Source of the DNA: Acidimicrobiaceae bacterium RAAP-2
Lineage (GTDB): Bacteria > Actinomycetota > Acidimicrobiia > Acidimicrobiales > RAAP-2
DNA: 19,388 nt
Reading direction: 5' to 3'
Assembly (NCBI GenBank): GCA_001443545.1
Contig: LMAD01000034.1
Span: forward strand, 1-19,388
Positions 1 through 7,609 of the stretch are shown here, piece after piece (the first letter of the stretch is position 1; the number at the start of each line of letters is the position of its first letter). The notes under the pieces are model-generated. The model did no database searches, was not told the origin of the DNA, and was given only the letters and a program-made list of their open reading frames with translations. The position numbers and the translations under genes were made by a program.

Positions 1-56
1 ACGACCCCCGCGCCGCCGGGTTCCACAGTGACGCGATTGGTTGCGGTAGCGTTCAT
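1..56 (-). CDS. Possible start of a gene running off the left edge
   Basis: A frame on the minus strand opens with ATG at 54-56 and stays open to the edge, reading MNATATNRVTVEPGGAGVV. Upstream (minus strand) there is GAAGGG ten bases away and GAG next to the ATG, so the ribosome binding site is only fair. The stretch VTVEPGGAG recalls the first strand of actinobacterial proteins that begin with an Ig-like repeat, but 18 codons are too few to name a family. It would lie downstream of, and in the same direction as, the secreted protein at 184-612. Confidence 0.3.
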   Translation of the reverse strand, partial: MNATATNRVTVEPGGAGV

Positions 57-183
57 CTCAGAAGTGCCCTTCGTGTTTTGGAAAATTGTTGTTTCAGCAA
101 CTCCAGTTTCCCTGACGCGGAGGGCATTTTTGCGGATAGCGGTCAGTGATTCATGCGGCCTCGTGAACGATCGGGGCTAGTTT

Positions 184-612
184 CTACAGACCATTTTTGG
201 ATAGATCACTGTTGAACCTAGTTATTGCGTTAACAAGTCTGGTTGTTTCAGTCTTAAACATGCCTGTACTGCCATTCGAATCTAACGTGATATAGCCAAT
301 CCATGCCCAGGCATTGCCAAGTCGTGCTATTGAAAAAATGTCGGCGCTAATAGTCGAATTGAACGAAGTCTCGAAAGTAGCAAGCGGGATACAGTCCCTG
401 CTATAAGCGACAAACCCAGCCTCGGCATTCGTCGTGTTGTTTGCTTTTATCGCAGCCACGATGTGTTTATAGTCATTCTCCAACGCGGTCCAGGCGTTGA
501 GCAAGTGAGTTCGATTAGACGCAGCACTTGCAGATCCGGCATTCACTAACAACGTGCCAGTCATGGTCCCAACAAGAACGAGTGTTACGCCACACTTTGT
601 GAGTGTTCTCAT
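184..612 (-). CDS. Small secreted protein of unknown function
   Basis: This encodes 142 residues. The N-terminus is a classical Sec signal peptide: basic MRTLTK, a hydrophobic core at about 8-24, and an AGSASA cleavage motif ending at residue 30. The mature part of about 112 residues is mostly helix-forming, has a single cysteine (C74) and a WAW patch near 102-104, and is rich in Asn, Thr and Ser. I do not recognise a family. The start is an ATG with a poor Shine-Dalgarno match (GGTGA close to the start). Base composition is clearly lower in G+C than the glucan operon at the other end, which suggests an accessory or recently acquired gene. It probably functions outside the membrane or at the cell surface. 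The 295 bases upstream, to the end of the next gene at 908, hold no gene I can support. Confidence 0.7.
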   Translation of the reverse strand: MRTLTKCGVTLVLVGTMTGTLLVNAGSASAASNRTHLLNAWTALENDYKHIVAAIKANNTTNAEAGFVAYSRDCIPLATFETSFNSTISADIFSIARLGNAWAWIGYITLDSNGSTGMFKTETTRLVNAITRFNSDLSKNGL

Positions 613-907
613 GTTTCACCATCAACTTTCCGCCTCGATTGTCAGGAATTTGCTGACTCGTTTTGACCATACCATCACGGTCTGACACTTTGGATCGTCA
701 AGGTTGGAGCTCGGATTCCATGAGGTTCGGTCCATCCGCGACGGAATTGTATTCGTCAAGTAACGACTGGAAGTAAACAGCTCCTGGATGGCGTGGAGCC
801 CAGAGGTCAACTACCCAATACGGCGACAAGGTGAATTAACCCCTCAGCCAAGGAATCTTTGCTTAACAGAGCGAGTGGCCGCGAACTGGAGGCCCCTTTC
901 AAAGAAA

Positions 908-1411
908 CTACGAACGAAGTCCCTCGAGGAAGCGCGAGACGTCACGCGACGAATTCAGCTCAACGACGGCGGCAGCCTGGCCGTGCACGCGAAGAGCCTC
1001 GTCCAGTAGTGGACGGCTGTCCTTCGGGTAGCGCCACAGCCACCAGAGGAAAGTGACGTCGATGCGTTCTGGACACCCGTCCGCCTGGACAGAACGACCG
1101 TGATTGGTGAGCGACCGGCGGATGGCACGTGAAATGCATCGCCATCGCGGAAGGGCCAGAACGATGATCGTGTCAGCCCGTGAAAAGCGGATGTCGAAGG
1201 TTCCTGCGTAGTTTCCGTCGGCGATCCACTGATCGCCTTCCAACTTCTCGCTGAGCACGTCTCGCCACTCGTCGCGCGGCGTCGCTACCCACCCGGGCTT
1301 CCAGTAGTGGCGATCGAGGTGGACGACGGGCAGCCCCGTGCGACGCGACAGCGCTCGGGCAAAGGTGGTCTTGCCCGCACCTCCGGAGCCAACGACCGCC
1401 ACGCGCTGCAC
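908..1411 (-). CDS. FlaR-like / adenylate-kinase-like P-loop protein
   Basis: This encodes 167 residues. It has a Walker A motif, GSGGAGKTT, at residues 8-16, followed by the LPVVHLDRHYWKPGW segment (27-41) and IADGNYAGTFDIR (63-75). These are hallmarks of the family annotated as topology modulation protein FlaR or adenylate kinase-like AAA_17/18. A WLWRYPKDSRP stretch at 124-134 also fits that family, and length is normal. Biochemically it should bind a nucleotide and may phosphorylate a small molecule; the substrate is not established for the family. The start is GTG at 1409-1411; a second GTG three codons on (residue 4) would lose little. No strong Shine-Dalgarno sequence is seen. Upstream, 316 bases separate it from a divergent membrane-protein gene. 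The family assignment is firm; the physiological role is unknown. Confidence 0.85.
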   Translation of the reverse strand: MQRVAVVGSGGAGKTTFARALSRRTGLPVVHLDRHYWKPGWVATPRDEWRDVLSEKLEGDQWIADGNYAGTFDIRFSRADTIIVLALPRWRCISRAIRRSLTNHGRSVQADGCPERIDVTFLWWLWRYPKDSRPLLDEALRVHGQAAAVVELNSSRDVSRFLEGLRS

Positions 1412-1727
1412 TCTTCGAATGTACTGGAGGCTCTATGGATTGAACTTGTAAGTACCCGCGAGAAGGCATCCGTGAAGAATTTTTCAGGCTTGATCTACGG
1501 AGTGGTTACGGACAATCGGCATTGTCCAATAACGTCGTAATTTATCCGAATATGGGGTCTGCGCTTCTGGGCGCTTTGATCGCGAACCAGCTACGCCAGC
1601 ACCGCTTGTTCAACCACCTGTAACCGATGGAGCGGGAACTACAATTCGCTCGCCGCCAGCTCTACGCCGCGTAAACAAGCGTGTCCGGAATCTGGGGGAA
1701 GAGTTAACACTAGGAAAAGAGGCAGCG
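1412..1727. other. Divergent intergenic region with no supported gene
   Basis: This is 316 bases between two divergently transcribed genes, so it should contain both promoters. I see no convincing sigma-70 pair on either strand. The one clear structure is the 7-4-7 dyad at 1510-1527, listed separately. Two very short plus-strand frames (23 and 15 codons, starting near 1554 and 1627) lack ribosome binding sites and are not called. Confidence 0.5.
1510..1527. promoter_or_regulatory. Perfect 7-bp dyad, possible operator or hairpin
   Basis: GGACAAT at 1510-1516 and ATTGTCC at 1521-1527 are exact inverted repeats around CGGC. The site lies about 100 bases upstream of the FlaR-like start and about 200 upstream of the membrane-protein start. 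The symmetry and location suit a dimeric regulator. No poly-T tract follows on either strand, so a terminator is less likely. The regulatory role is inferred. Confidence 0.35.
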
Positions 1728-2183
1728 GTGTCGACCTATACCCACGTGCCACACCCACGTACTGTTGAGCGGCTGGAACACAAGGATGAAGTGATAAAGG
1801 CCGCCGACGATGTGAACAAGAATGTCGCTTCAAAGTTCAACTCGTGGCTGGCAGTAAAGATCACGAACGGTGTGGGCACAATGTGGTGTGCCTACATCTT
1901 TGCAATTGTCGCGCTCATAGGATTGCCTCCCGCCCTCAAACCCGGTGGAGAGGGCATTATGGCCTGGATCGCTCAAACCTTTCTCCAGCTCGTTTTGTTG
2001 TCAATTATCATCGTTGGACAAAACATCGCCGCTGCAGCGTCGGACAATCGATCCGAAAACACATTCAAGGACGCCGAGGCGATTCTGAGCGAGGCGATAG
2101 AGATTCAAAAACACTTGAAATCCCAAGACGAGGAGCTGATCATCGCTCTACGAGAAGCTCTCGCGAAGCTCCCACCGGCCTGA
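1728..2183 (+). CDS. Two-helix membrane protein of unknown function
   Basis: This encodes 151 residues. The layout is a hydrophilic N-terminal part of about 48 residues, a first membrane helix at about 50-70, a short loop (KPGGEG), a second helix at about 79-100, and a charged helical C-terminal tail of about 45 residues that may form a coiled coil. The organisation and the segment WIAQTFLQLVLLSIIIVGQN resemble DUF1003-type small membrane proteins, but I cannot confirm this by eye. Both ends should lie on the same side, probably in the cytoplasm. The start is GTG with a good Shine-Dalgarno sequence, AAGAGG, five bases upstream. The gene is divergent from the FlaR-like gene, and its last 79 bases would be overlapped by the antisense frame at 2105-2460 if that is real. 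Confidence 0.75.
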   Translation: MSTYTHVPHPRTVERLEHKDEVIKAADDVNKNVASKFNSWLAVKITNGVGTMWCAYIFAIVALIGLPPALKPGGEGIMAWIAQTFLQLVLLSIIIVGQNIAAAASDNRSENTFKDAEAILSEAIEIQKHLKSQDEELIIALREALAKLPPA

Positions 2184-2460
2184 CAGTTCAGCGATGTCGG
2201 TATCGTCAGCGACGTCCGTCGATACGCCGTGGCCGATGCGTCACCGAACGTGGTGGTCGGCTCATCGGCCGGGAATGAGTCAATCTCCGTCGCGATTGTT
2301 TCGTTCATCAAACCGCGAAACCTATTGGCTACTGATGTGTCGGACTCTTCCGGGTCGACGAATTGGTCGTGCGGAGCGAATCGGTCCCACGTGCGCTCAA
2401 TAGTTTCTCAACAACTTCATCGTCAACCGATTCGACGTTGGGAAATGACGTGTCGTTCAC
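2105..2460 (-). pseudogene. Frameshifted acidic small protein gene
   Basis: A GTG at 2458-2460 has an excellent Shine-Dalgarno sequence, AAGGAG (2468-2473), seven bases upstream. It opens a frame reading VNDTSFPNVESVDDEVVEKLL that continues as low-complexity sequence and stops at 2329. At about 2398 a one-base slip joins it to a second open frame that runs ERTWDRFAPHDQFVDPEE and continues to a TGA at 2105. One missing G (TTGAG for TTGGAG) would restore a single acidic protein of about 118 residues. There is no ribosomal slippery heptamer at the junction, so a mutation or a sequencing error is more likely than programmed frameshifting. I recognise no family. The restored frame would overlap the convergent gene by 79 bases. 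If not frameshifted, the first frame alone is a 43-residue protein (2329-2460). Confidence 0.4.
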
Positions 2461-2465
2461 TGCGT

Positions 2466-2494
2466 CTCTCCTTGGTTCAGAGAATTGACCAAGG
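2466..2494 (-). promoter_or_regulatory. Hairpin overlapping a Shine-Dalgarno sequence
   Basis: On the minus strand the arms CCTTGGT (plus 2488-2494) and ACCAAGG (plus 2470-2476) form a perfect 7-bp stem with an 11-base loop. The 3' arm contains the AAGG half of the AAGGAG ribosome binding site used by the GTG at 2460. Folding would hide the binding site, so this could be a translational switch or RNA thermometer. The pairing is seen in the sequence; the function is inferred. Confidence 0.4.
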
Positions 2495-2689
2495 TCCTGA
2501 GTGAACCGCACTGGAGTTGTTGGAGCGAACAACATCCGGTGCAGGTCACGTGGCTAATAAAAACCGATGCAGGTCGAATCTCCGCAATACCGAGCCGGTT
2601 CAACGCACCGAGTTACCTGCGTCGCCGGTCAGCGCCGGTAGGTTGATCGGTGGGGCCGTCTAACTCGTAGGTCTGGCTGGAGTCGAACG

Positions 2690-3319
2690 ATGTTGCGCTA
2701 CCTGAGAGAGCACGTTCGCTGGAGCGGAGCCATTCTCACACTGGTCGTTCTGATCCTCCTCGCGATATTGGTTGGTACGACGTCCCGGGCTCGCACTGCC
2801 CAAGCCACTCCAACCGCGCACCGCGCCTGCCGGGCATCGCAGATCGTAGTGTCAGCCGGTGCAACGTTGTTCAACGCGACCTATCCCGTACGGACGATGA
2901 CGGGCGTGCACCAGGAGTCGGCGTATGAAGCGGTGCCGCTCTACTTCTACAACCGAGGTGACACCTGCCATCTCCTCATGGGCGCGCCCGCCATCGGAGT
3001 GGTCCGCGACACGACCAACGTCACGAGTCTCAAGACACTGAAGTTGCGCGACCTGTCGGTAGGGGTCTCCGCCGAGAACACCCGGCGTCCGGTGGTCGCT
3101 CGCCACCAGAAGATTGCGGCCCTCTTCGTGATCGTCAGGCCCGTCGGGCCGGCCTTCAAGGGTTGTGACCCAGTGACCGGCTCCGGCCTCCTCGTACAAG
3201 GCTACGCCAACCCCATCGGCACCTTTCACTTCGTCGTCCGCCGACTTCGTAACGTCTGTTTCGATTCTGGTGTCGGACGAATTGTTCTCGACTACGGCGT
3301 CGCCTGGCCCTCGGCGTAG
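2690..3319 (+). CDS. Membrane-anchored DUF4232-like extracytoplasmic protein
   Basis: This encodes 209 residues. An N-terminal membrane helix lies at about 12-30 after a short basic cytoplasmic end (MLRYLREHVR). The rest should be outside the membrane. The exported part has four cysteines (C47, C93, C159, C190), enough for two disulfides. The pattern of a leading Cys, then YNRGDTCHLLMGAPAIGVV and a late Cys resembles DUF4232, a beta-sandwich domain common in exported actinobacterial proteins; this is a resemblance, not a proven match. The start is an ATG with GGAG seven bases upstream. The helix may be an uncleaved anchor or a signal peptide; there is no lipobox. The 3' neighbour at 3555 has the same topology and direction, which suggests a small group of cell-surface proteins. 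Role unknown. Confidence 0.7.
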   Translation: MLRYLREHVRWSGAILTLVVLILLAILVGTTSRARTAQATPTAHRACRASQIVVSAGATLFNATYPVRTMTGVHQESAYEAVPLYFYNRGDTCHLLMGAPAIGVVRDTTNVTSLKTLKLRDLSVGVSAENTRRPVVARHQKIAALFVIVRPVGPAFKGCDPVTGSGLLVQGYANPIGTFHFVVRRLRNVCFDSGVGRIVLDYGVAWPSA

Positions 3320-3554
3320 TGTCGGCAATCGAAGTCGCCGTGGTGAGCAATGCGCTTCAGTCAAAAGCTGCTGGTTCAGACGGCTCTGACAATCCCGGCG
3401 ACACGGACTAACCCCACTTCCGCGCTCTTCAAGTTCGCCAGCCCGATGGGATGAACGATGGGCAGGTCCCGCTCACCTGAAGGAGACCGCGTGCCGATGG
3501 GCGGCCCGATCATCACTCCTCGCATTCGCGCTCAGCACGGGTACGTTAGAAAGT

Positions 3555-4181
3555 ATGGCGAGTTCAACGACGATGGAGAGCTCACCAGAGTTCGTTGCCC
3601 ACGAAGATACGAGCGAGGTCGCTCGGTCGGACTGGTTCCGTCGATTCAGGCGCTCGTTACTCGTTGGCGGAGCGGCTCTCGTCGTCGTGCTGTTCGTTGC
3701 GGCCAGCCGATATCAGCCACTCTCGATTACGCCCGGTTTGGCGACGTGGAGTGACCGGAGCAACTCGACCGAGGCGACCGTGGGTTTGAGTACCACCCTG
3801 TCGAACAGCGGCCCCTTCGGCGTGGACGTCATGGCGTTTCATCCCAAGGTGTACGCCGACCCACCGCTCGCGGTCGCGCCACTTCAGCCGTGTTTCGAGT
3901 ACTTCAAGGGCCAGCCCTGGTGCCCCCAGGACAAGAACGGGTACCCCACGGGCAATACGTTCCATCCTTTTGTCCTCACTGGTGGCAACTCGATTCCCGT
4001 GATCTGGCGGTACTCGTACAGCTGCCTGCCGTACGCCGGCAGTGGAGGGTCACTTGCGGGACCGGTTGAGGTACGCGTGAACTACCGGTTCGGATTCTTC
4101 ACCCACGAAGTACTGCTGGTGCTGTCCGACAACCAGGCAGTGCCGCCCGGCCCGAATGGACCCTGCGCGCCGGCCGGGTAG
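3555..4181 (+). CDS. Single-pass membrane protein with extracytoplasmic domain
   Basis: This encodes 208 residues. A Ser/Glu-rich cytoplasmic segment of about 27 residues is followed by basic WFRRFRR, a membrane helix at about 34-50 (LLVGGAALVVVLFVAA), and an exported domain of about 155 residues. That domain contains four cysteines (C113, C123, C157, C204) and ends in a Pro/Gly-rich tail. I do not recognise the family. The topology resembles the upstream protein at 2690-3319, but the sequences do not look homologous. The start is uncertain: the ATG at 3555 has only AGAAAG one base away, and an in-frame ATG at 3573 has nothing better. A strong AAGGAG at 3480-3485 points instead to a GTG at 3491 in another frame. 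The membrane helix and everything after it are well supported by reading frame and composition. Confidence 0.7.
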   Translation: MASSTTMESSPEFVAHEDTSEVARSDWFRRFRRSLLVGGAALVVVLFVAASRYQPLSITPGLATWSDRSNSTEATVGLSTTLSNSGPFGVDVMAFHPKVYADPPLAVAPLQPCFEYFKGQPWCPQDKNGYPTGNTFHPFVLTGGNSIPVIWRYSYSCLPYAGSGGSLAGPVEVRVNYRFGFFTHEVLLVLSDNQAVPPGPNGPCAPAG

Positions 4182-4265
4182 GCGTCCAAGGTCCCACGCC
4201 AGAGGCCCCTTGCGTCCTCACGCTCGTCGCGACGACGGCAGCACCCGAGGTGCCAGAATCGGCCC

Positions 4266-4925
4266 GTGGGTTTCTTCTCTGATTTCGAACCGCAGGACGA
4301 TACTTTCCGTGAGCCCGAGCCCCGGCGCGTGAGGTGGCGAGGTGAACCCGATGACACCGTTGGCGTTCCGGTCGCTGTCAGTCCCCTCGTGATTCAGAAC
4401 GAACAGGTGGCCATCATTGTGTCGGGCTTCGTCGCCTATCCAGCGGGTTTCACCTTCTCACTCGTGATCATCAGTCGGCTCAACCCCGCTCCACTGCCGC
4501 TCGGTCATGGCCATCCAGGGATGCAGAGTCGGCGTGACTCCGCTGGCGAAGAATTACGTTTCGGGCTCGGCTTCGCTGACGGGTCCAAGGTAGTGAACCC
4601 GTTTCCGCACCCACGTAATGGCGCCGCGGCACCGACCAGACTGCTGCGTTCAAGGGGTGGTGGTGGAGATAGCCGTAAGTGGTCCCAGGAGTACTGGTGT
4701 GAACCGCTGCCTCCGACGGGTCCGATGGTCTTCGTGTTCGAGTGGGGAGACTATGGAGTGCTCGAGACGTCCCTCGAGGTCGACGCGACAGCCATCCTCG
4801 ACTCGGCCGCTCACGGTACGCCACTATGGCCCGAAGACGTCGACCTGCCCGACGATCCCGATTCATCATCAGGGCGGCCGGGACCGGGATGGCGCTCGAG
4901 CTCCTATGGTCGGATGCGCGCCTAA
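4266..4925 (+). CDS. Conserved-looking hypothetical soluble protein
   Basis: This encodes 219 residues with no signal peptide or membrane helix. The first half is beta-rich (VAIIVSGFVAYPAGFTFSL, 48-66), giving the pattern of a GFVAYPxGF strand, then LRFGLGFADGSKV (97-109). A Gly-rich turn (RGGGGDSRKW, 130-139) follows, then YWCEPLPPTGPMVFVFEW (143-160) and a C-terminal YGVLETSLEVDA block. I recall similar unnamed actinobacterial proteins with the same FADG, Gly-rich and FVFEWxxYGxxET landmarks, but no function or Pfam name is known to me. The start is a GTG without a clear Shine-Dalgarno sequence, so the N-terminus may shift a little. It is 84 bases downstream of the membrane protein and in the same direction. 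The 252 bases that follow, to the convergent YihY gene, contain no gene I can support. Confidence 0.65.
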   Translation: MGFFSDFEPQDDTFREPEPRRVRWRGEPDDTVGVPVAVSPLVIQNEQVAIIVSGFVAYPAGFTFSLVIISRLNPAPLPLGHGHPGMQSRRDSAGEELRFGLGFADGSKVVNPFPHPRNGAAAPTRLLRSRGGGGDSRKWSQEYWCEPLPPTGPMVFVFEWGDYGVLETSLEVDATAILDSAAHGTPLWPEDVDLPDDPDSSSGRPGPGWRSSSYGRMRA

Positions 4926-5177
4926 CCGACGAACCCCGCGACAAATCTCGTTGTGCGCACCGGTGGCACCGACTCCTCCTCGGGCGATACCACCTGCGGC
5001 CGGAGGGACCGAGCGGTGAACGCAACGTGAGCGAGTCCCGCCCCCATGGGTCCGTAGTCGAACGAGTCCTCGTTGATCCCCTCACCACGATCTTCCTCGA
5101 CCAGACGCGCCGATGGCCTCTCCAAGTGGGACGTACTGCTTGGTATCAAGTCATTGGCGGTTTCGAGCAGTCTCGTG

Positions 5178-6089
5178 TCACTCGGGCGTCCCCTCGAAAT
5201 GGTCGGCGGGCAGGGAGCCACTCCCGTTGCTGGCCTCCACTGAAGCGTCGATCTCGGCGCCCAGCAGAATTGCCAGACCCGATAGGTACAGCCAGAAGAT
5301 GAGGATCGCGACACCGGCGAAGGCGCCGTAGGTTGATCCGTAGGAGCCGAACTTGGACGTGTAGATCGAGAAGCCCAGCGACACCAACGCCCAGGTCGAT
5401 GTCGCGACGACGGTGCCCACGCTCGTCCACCGCCACCTGGAGCGACGATTGGGTGCGAGAAAGTAGAAGACCGACAGCAGCAGATTCATGAGGAACAACG
5501 CGATCAGCCATCGCAGCACGTCCCAGGGGACCGTGAACAGGGCCCCATGGATCGGCACGACGTCACGGAACAAACGGCCCAACTGCGAACCGAAGACCGC
5601 CAGCGCGGAGGCCGCGCCGCCGAGTACTACCGAGCTCGCGAGCAGCGGAAGGGCGATCAGCCGACGGGCGAGGAAGGTTCGATCCGTCGACAGACCGAAG
5701 GCCATGTCCAGGCCCTCCTCCACGACCACCATGCCCGACGTGGCGCTCCAGAGCGCGACGACGCTCGCCACCGCCGTCGTGACGACGCCCGCACCGGCGT
5801 GGCGCTGAGCACTCGCGAGCGACTGGGTCAGGACCGAGGCCGCGCCCGACGGCAACGCCACCGTGACGCCGTGAATGAGGTTCGTGATGAGGTGATGAGG
5901 GATCGTGACGAGTGACGCCACCCCCAGCAACGCGATGATCAACGGAAAGATCGACAGGAACCACCGGTACGCGAACGCACCCGCCGCGACCGTCACCCGA
6001 TCGGCCCTCATTCGCGCGAACACGAGCCGCGAGATCACGACCACGCGTCTGGCTCGCGTTTCGGCTTCTGCGCCGATCTCGTCATCCAC
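5178..6089 (-). CDS. YihY/BrkB family integral membrane protein
   Basis: This encodes 303 residues, the usual length for the YihY/virulence factor BrkB (UPF0761) family. About six membrane helices are visible at 35-60, 102-124, 142-165, 192-211, 222-243 and 256-278. Family landmarks are AAGAFAYRWFLSIFPL (35-50), the Trp-Ser turn around ALWSATSGM (112-120), FYFLAPNRR (208-216) and the closing block YGSTYG...FWLYLSGLAILLGAEIDA. The cellular role of the family is unsettled; old annotations as ribonuclease BN are wrong, and a transport or envelope function is likely. The start is GTG at 6087-6089 with only a weak Shine-Dalgarno sequence; it places a charged N-terminus of about 30 residues in front of the first helix. 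It lies 185 bases downstream of the diguanylate cyclase in the same direction, so co-transcription is possible but not shown. Confidence 0.9.
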   Translation of the reverse strand: MDDEIGAEAETRARRVVVISRLVFARMRADRVTVAAGAFAYRWFLSIFPLIIALLGVASLVTIPHHLITNLIHGVTVALPSGAASVLTQSLASAQRHAGAGVVTTAVASVVALWSATSGMVVVEEGLDMAFGLSTDRTFLARRLIALPLLASSVVLGGAASALAVFGSQLGRLFRDVVPIHGALFTVPWDVLRWLIALFLMNLLLSVFYFLAPNRRSRWRWTSVGTVVATSTWALVSLGFSIYTSKFGSYGSTYGAFAGVAILIFWLYLSGLAILLGAEIDASVEASNGSGSLPADHFEGTPE

Positions 6090-6274
6090 GTCGTGCCCGG
6101 CTGAGTACCGTGACGTGCGACGAGTTCACTCGGAGACGCGACATCGGCCATCCCCTCTCACAATCGAGTCACCCTAACGTCCTGCGGCGCCCACGCAATC
6201 ATGCACGCCCGGAGGGTGTCCGCGTCGGGCGAAGGCGCGACCGTACCGCGAGTCCGACGAGCGTGCGATGATGC

Positions 6275-7492
6275 CTACCGAGTCGCGTCGGGACGCTGGT
6301 CACTCCGGTGCACCGTAGAGCCCACCGCTCGAGGCGCGGTCGACCGATTGGCCGAGGTGGTCTCCACGGTGACAATCTTGTTGCAGCCCGTCTTCTTGAC
6401 CGAATACATCGCCGCGTCGGCCTGAGCGAGCACCTCGTCGGTCCGGCAACCGGGACCCTCCACGACGGCGATCCCGATGCTGAGCGTCATATGGAAATCC
6501 TCACCGTTCACCTTCACGGGTTCGGCGACGATCGACTGGAGTCGCTCGGCCATCCGTGGGGCCGCCGCGAGCGGGTCGGGCAGGTCGCCGAAGATGGCGA
6601 CGAACTCGTCGCCCCCGAAACGGGCGACGACGTCCTGCGGGCGCATCTGCGCGGTCAGTCGGGACGCCAGCTCGACGAGCACCTCGTCCCCACTCGCGTG
6701 CCCGTACGCGTCGTTCACGTCTTTGAAGTTATCGACGTCCATGAAGGCCACGACCAATCCCCCCGGACTGCGGGCCAATCGCGCAATCGCGCGGTCGAGC
6801 CAATCGATCAGCATCGCCCGATTGACCAGACCCGTGAGCGAGTCGTGCAGCGCGAGGTCCGATAGCCGCTCGTAGAGGAATTTGAACTCGGCGTCGAACT
6901 GCTTGGCCATGAGCACCAGGCTCGAGTTACAGCTCCGTACCACCATGTCGCAGGCTTCGTCAAGCGAGTCTCGGCTGATCCCCAGGGAAGCCGCCTCGTC
7001 GGCCAGCACCGCGCGGGTCGCCTCGCTCCACCACAGGTTGAGCCGGGTGATGAGCGCGACCGATAGCTGGAAGTCCAGATCCATAAGCGGGTTCGGTCGA
7101 GAACCGGCCTCCCCGTCGGGCGTTCCACCGACCCGTGCCGAAAGTACGTGGAGCTCGCGCTGTTTTACCGCCGCCGTTCCCAGCGACGCAATCTGTTCGC
7201 GGTCGAGTCGGCCGGCCGACACGCCGCTCTTGAGCCAGTTCGCGATCGAGTGCACCGCCAGGGCGGTGGTCTCCCACGCGGACGTCGGTGCGGCCACCTC
7301 TTCGAAGCTGGCCCCGGAGTGTTTCGCGAAGGCCATCTGGCACGTTCGAACGATGTCGTCGGCTCGACGTTCGAGGGCGGTCCCGAGGGCGAGACGTTCG
7401 CCGTCTCGTTGCGTTGACTCCGTCAACCTCCCCGTACCATCGCGCGACGAAGATCCACCGAACGACACGGGCGATTCGGCGCCGCTCGTCAT
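6275..7492 (-). CDS. GGDEF diguanylate cyclase with N-terminal helical domain
   Basis: This encodes 405 residues and probably makes cyclic di-GMP from two GTP. The catalytic GGDEF domain spans about 213-377. It opens with LALHDSLTGLVNR, has the metal-binding MDVDNFKDVND (251-261) and the intact signature RFGGDEF (291-297). The inhibitory I-site is also intact: R284-P-Q-D287, correctly placed ahead of the signature, so product feedback inhibition is expected. The N-terminal ~210 residues are mostly alpha-helical, have no membrane segment and no PAS or GAF motif I can see, and probably sense a cytoplasmic signal. The stretch around LITRLNLWWSEA recalls RsbR-type N-terminal domains of actinobacterial regulators, a tentative comparison. 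The protein should be soluble. The ATG start has a weak Shine-Dalgarno sequence. A small membrane protein gene sits 117 bases upstream in the same direction. Confidence 0.92.
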   Translation of the reverse strand: MTSGAESPVSFGGSSSRDGTGRLTESTQRDGERLALGTALERRADDIVRTCQMAFAKHSGASFEEVAAPTSAWETTALAVHSIANWLKSGVSAGRLDREQIASLGTAAVKQRELHVLSARVGGTPDGEAGSRPNPLMDLDFQLSVALITRLNLWWSEATRAVLADEAASLGISRDSLDEACDMVVRSCNSSLVLMAKQFDAEFKFLYERLSDLALHDSLTGLVNRAMLIDWLDRAIARLARSPGGLVVAFMDVDNFKDVNDAYGHASGDEVLVELASRLTAQMRPQDVVARFGGDEFVAIFGDLPDPLAAAPRMAERLQSIVAEPVKVNGEDFHMTLSIGIAVVEGPGCRTDEVLAQADAAMYSVKKTGCNKIVTVETTSANRSTAPRAVGSTVHRSDQRPDATR

Positions 7493-7609
7493 GAACCGAA
7501 CGATCGTCTTCGCAGCAGTACTCGCGAGAAAAGCCCCATCAGGCTGCAGGCTATATCACCCGCCGTTCGCCAACACCGCCAGCACCACGGCGAGTCAGAT
7601 GTCGCACGG

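Noticed and set aside
75..100. A short stem with a T-run on the minus strand after the secreted protein gene as a terminator.
   Set aside because: The stem is only four base pairs, too weak to call.
622..810. A 62-codon minus-strand frame just upstream of the secreted protein.
   Set aside because: It starts with TTG without a Shine-Dalgarno sequence and its translation has no natural features.
2200..2225. A 6-bp inverted repeat (GTATCG and CGATAC) downstream of the two-helix membrane protein as a terminator.
   Set aside because: The stem is short, the loop is 14 bases and no T-tract follows; such repeats are expected by chance.
4922..5314. A 130-codon minus-strand frame overlapping the end of the YihY gene.
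   Set aside because: It overlaps a clear gene in another frame, and the non-overlapping part has no start signal or motif.
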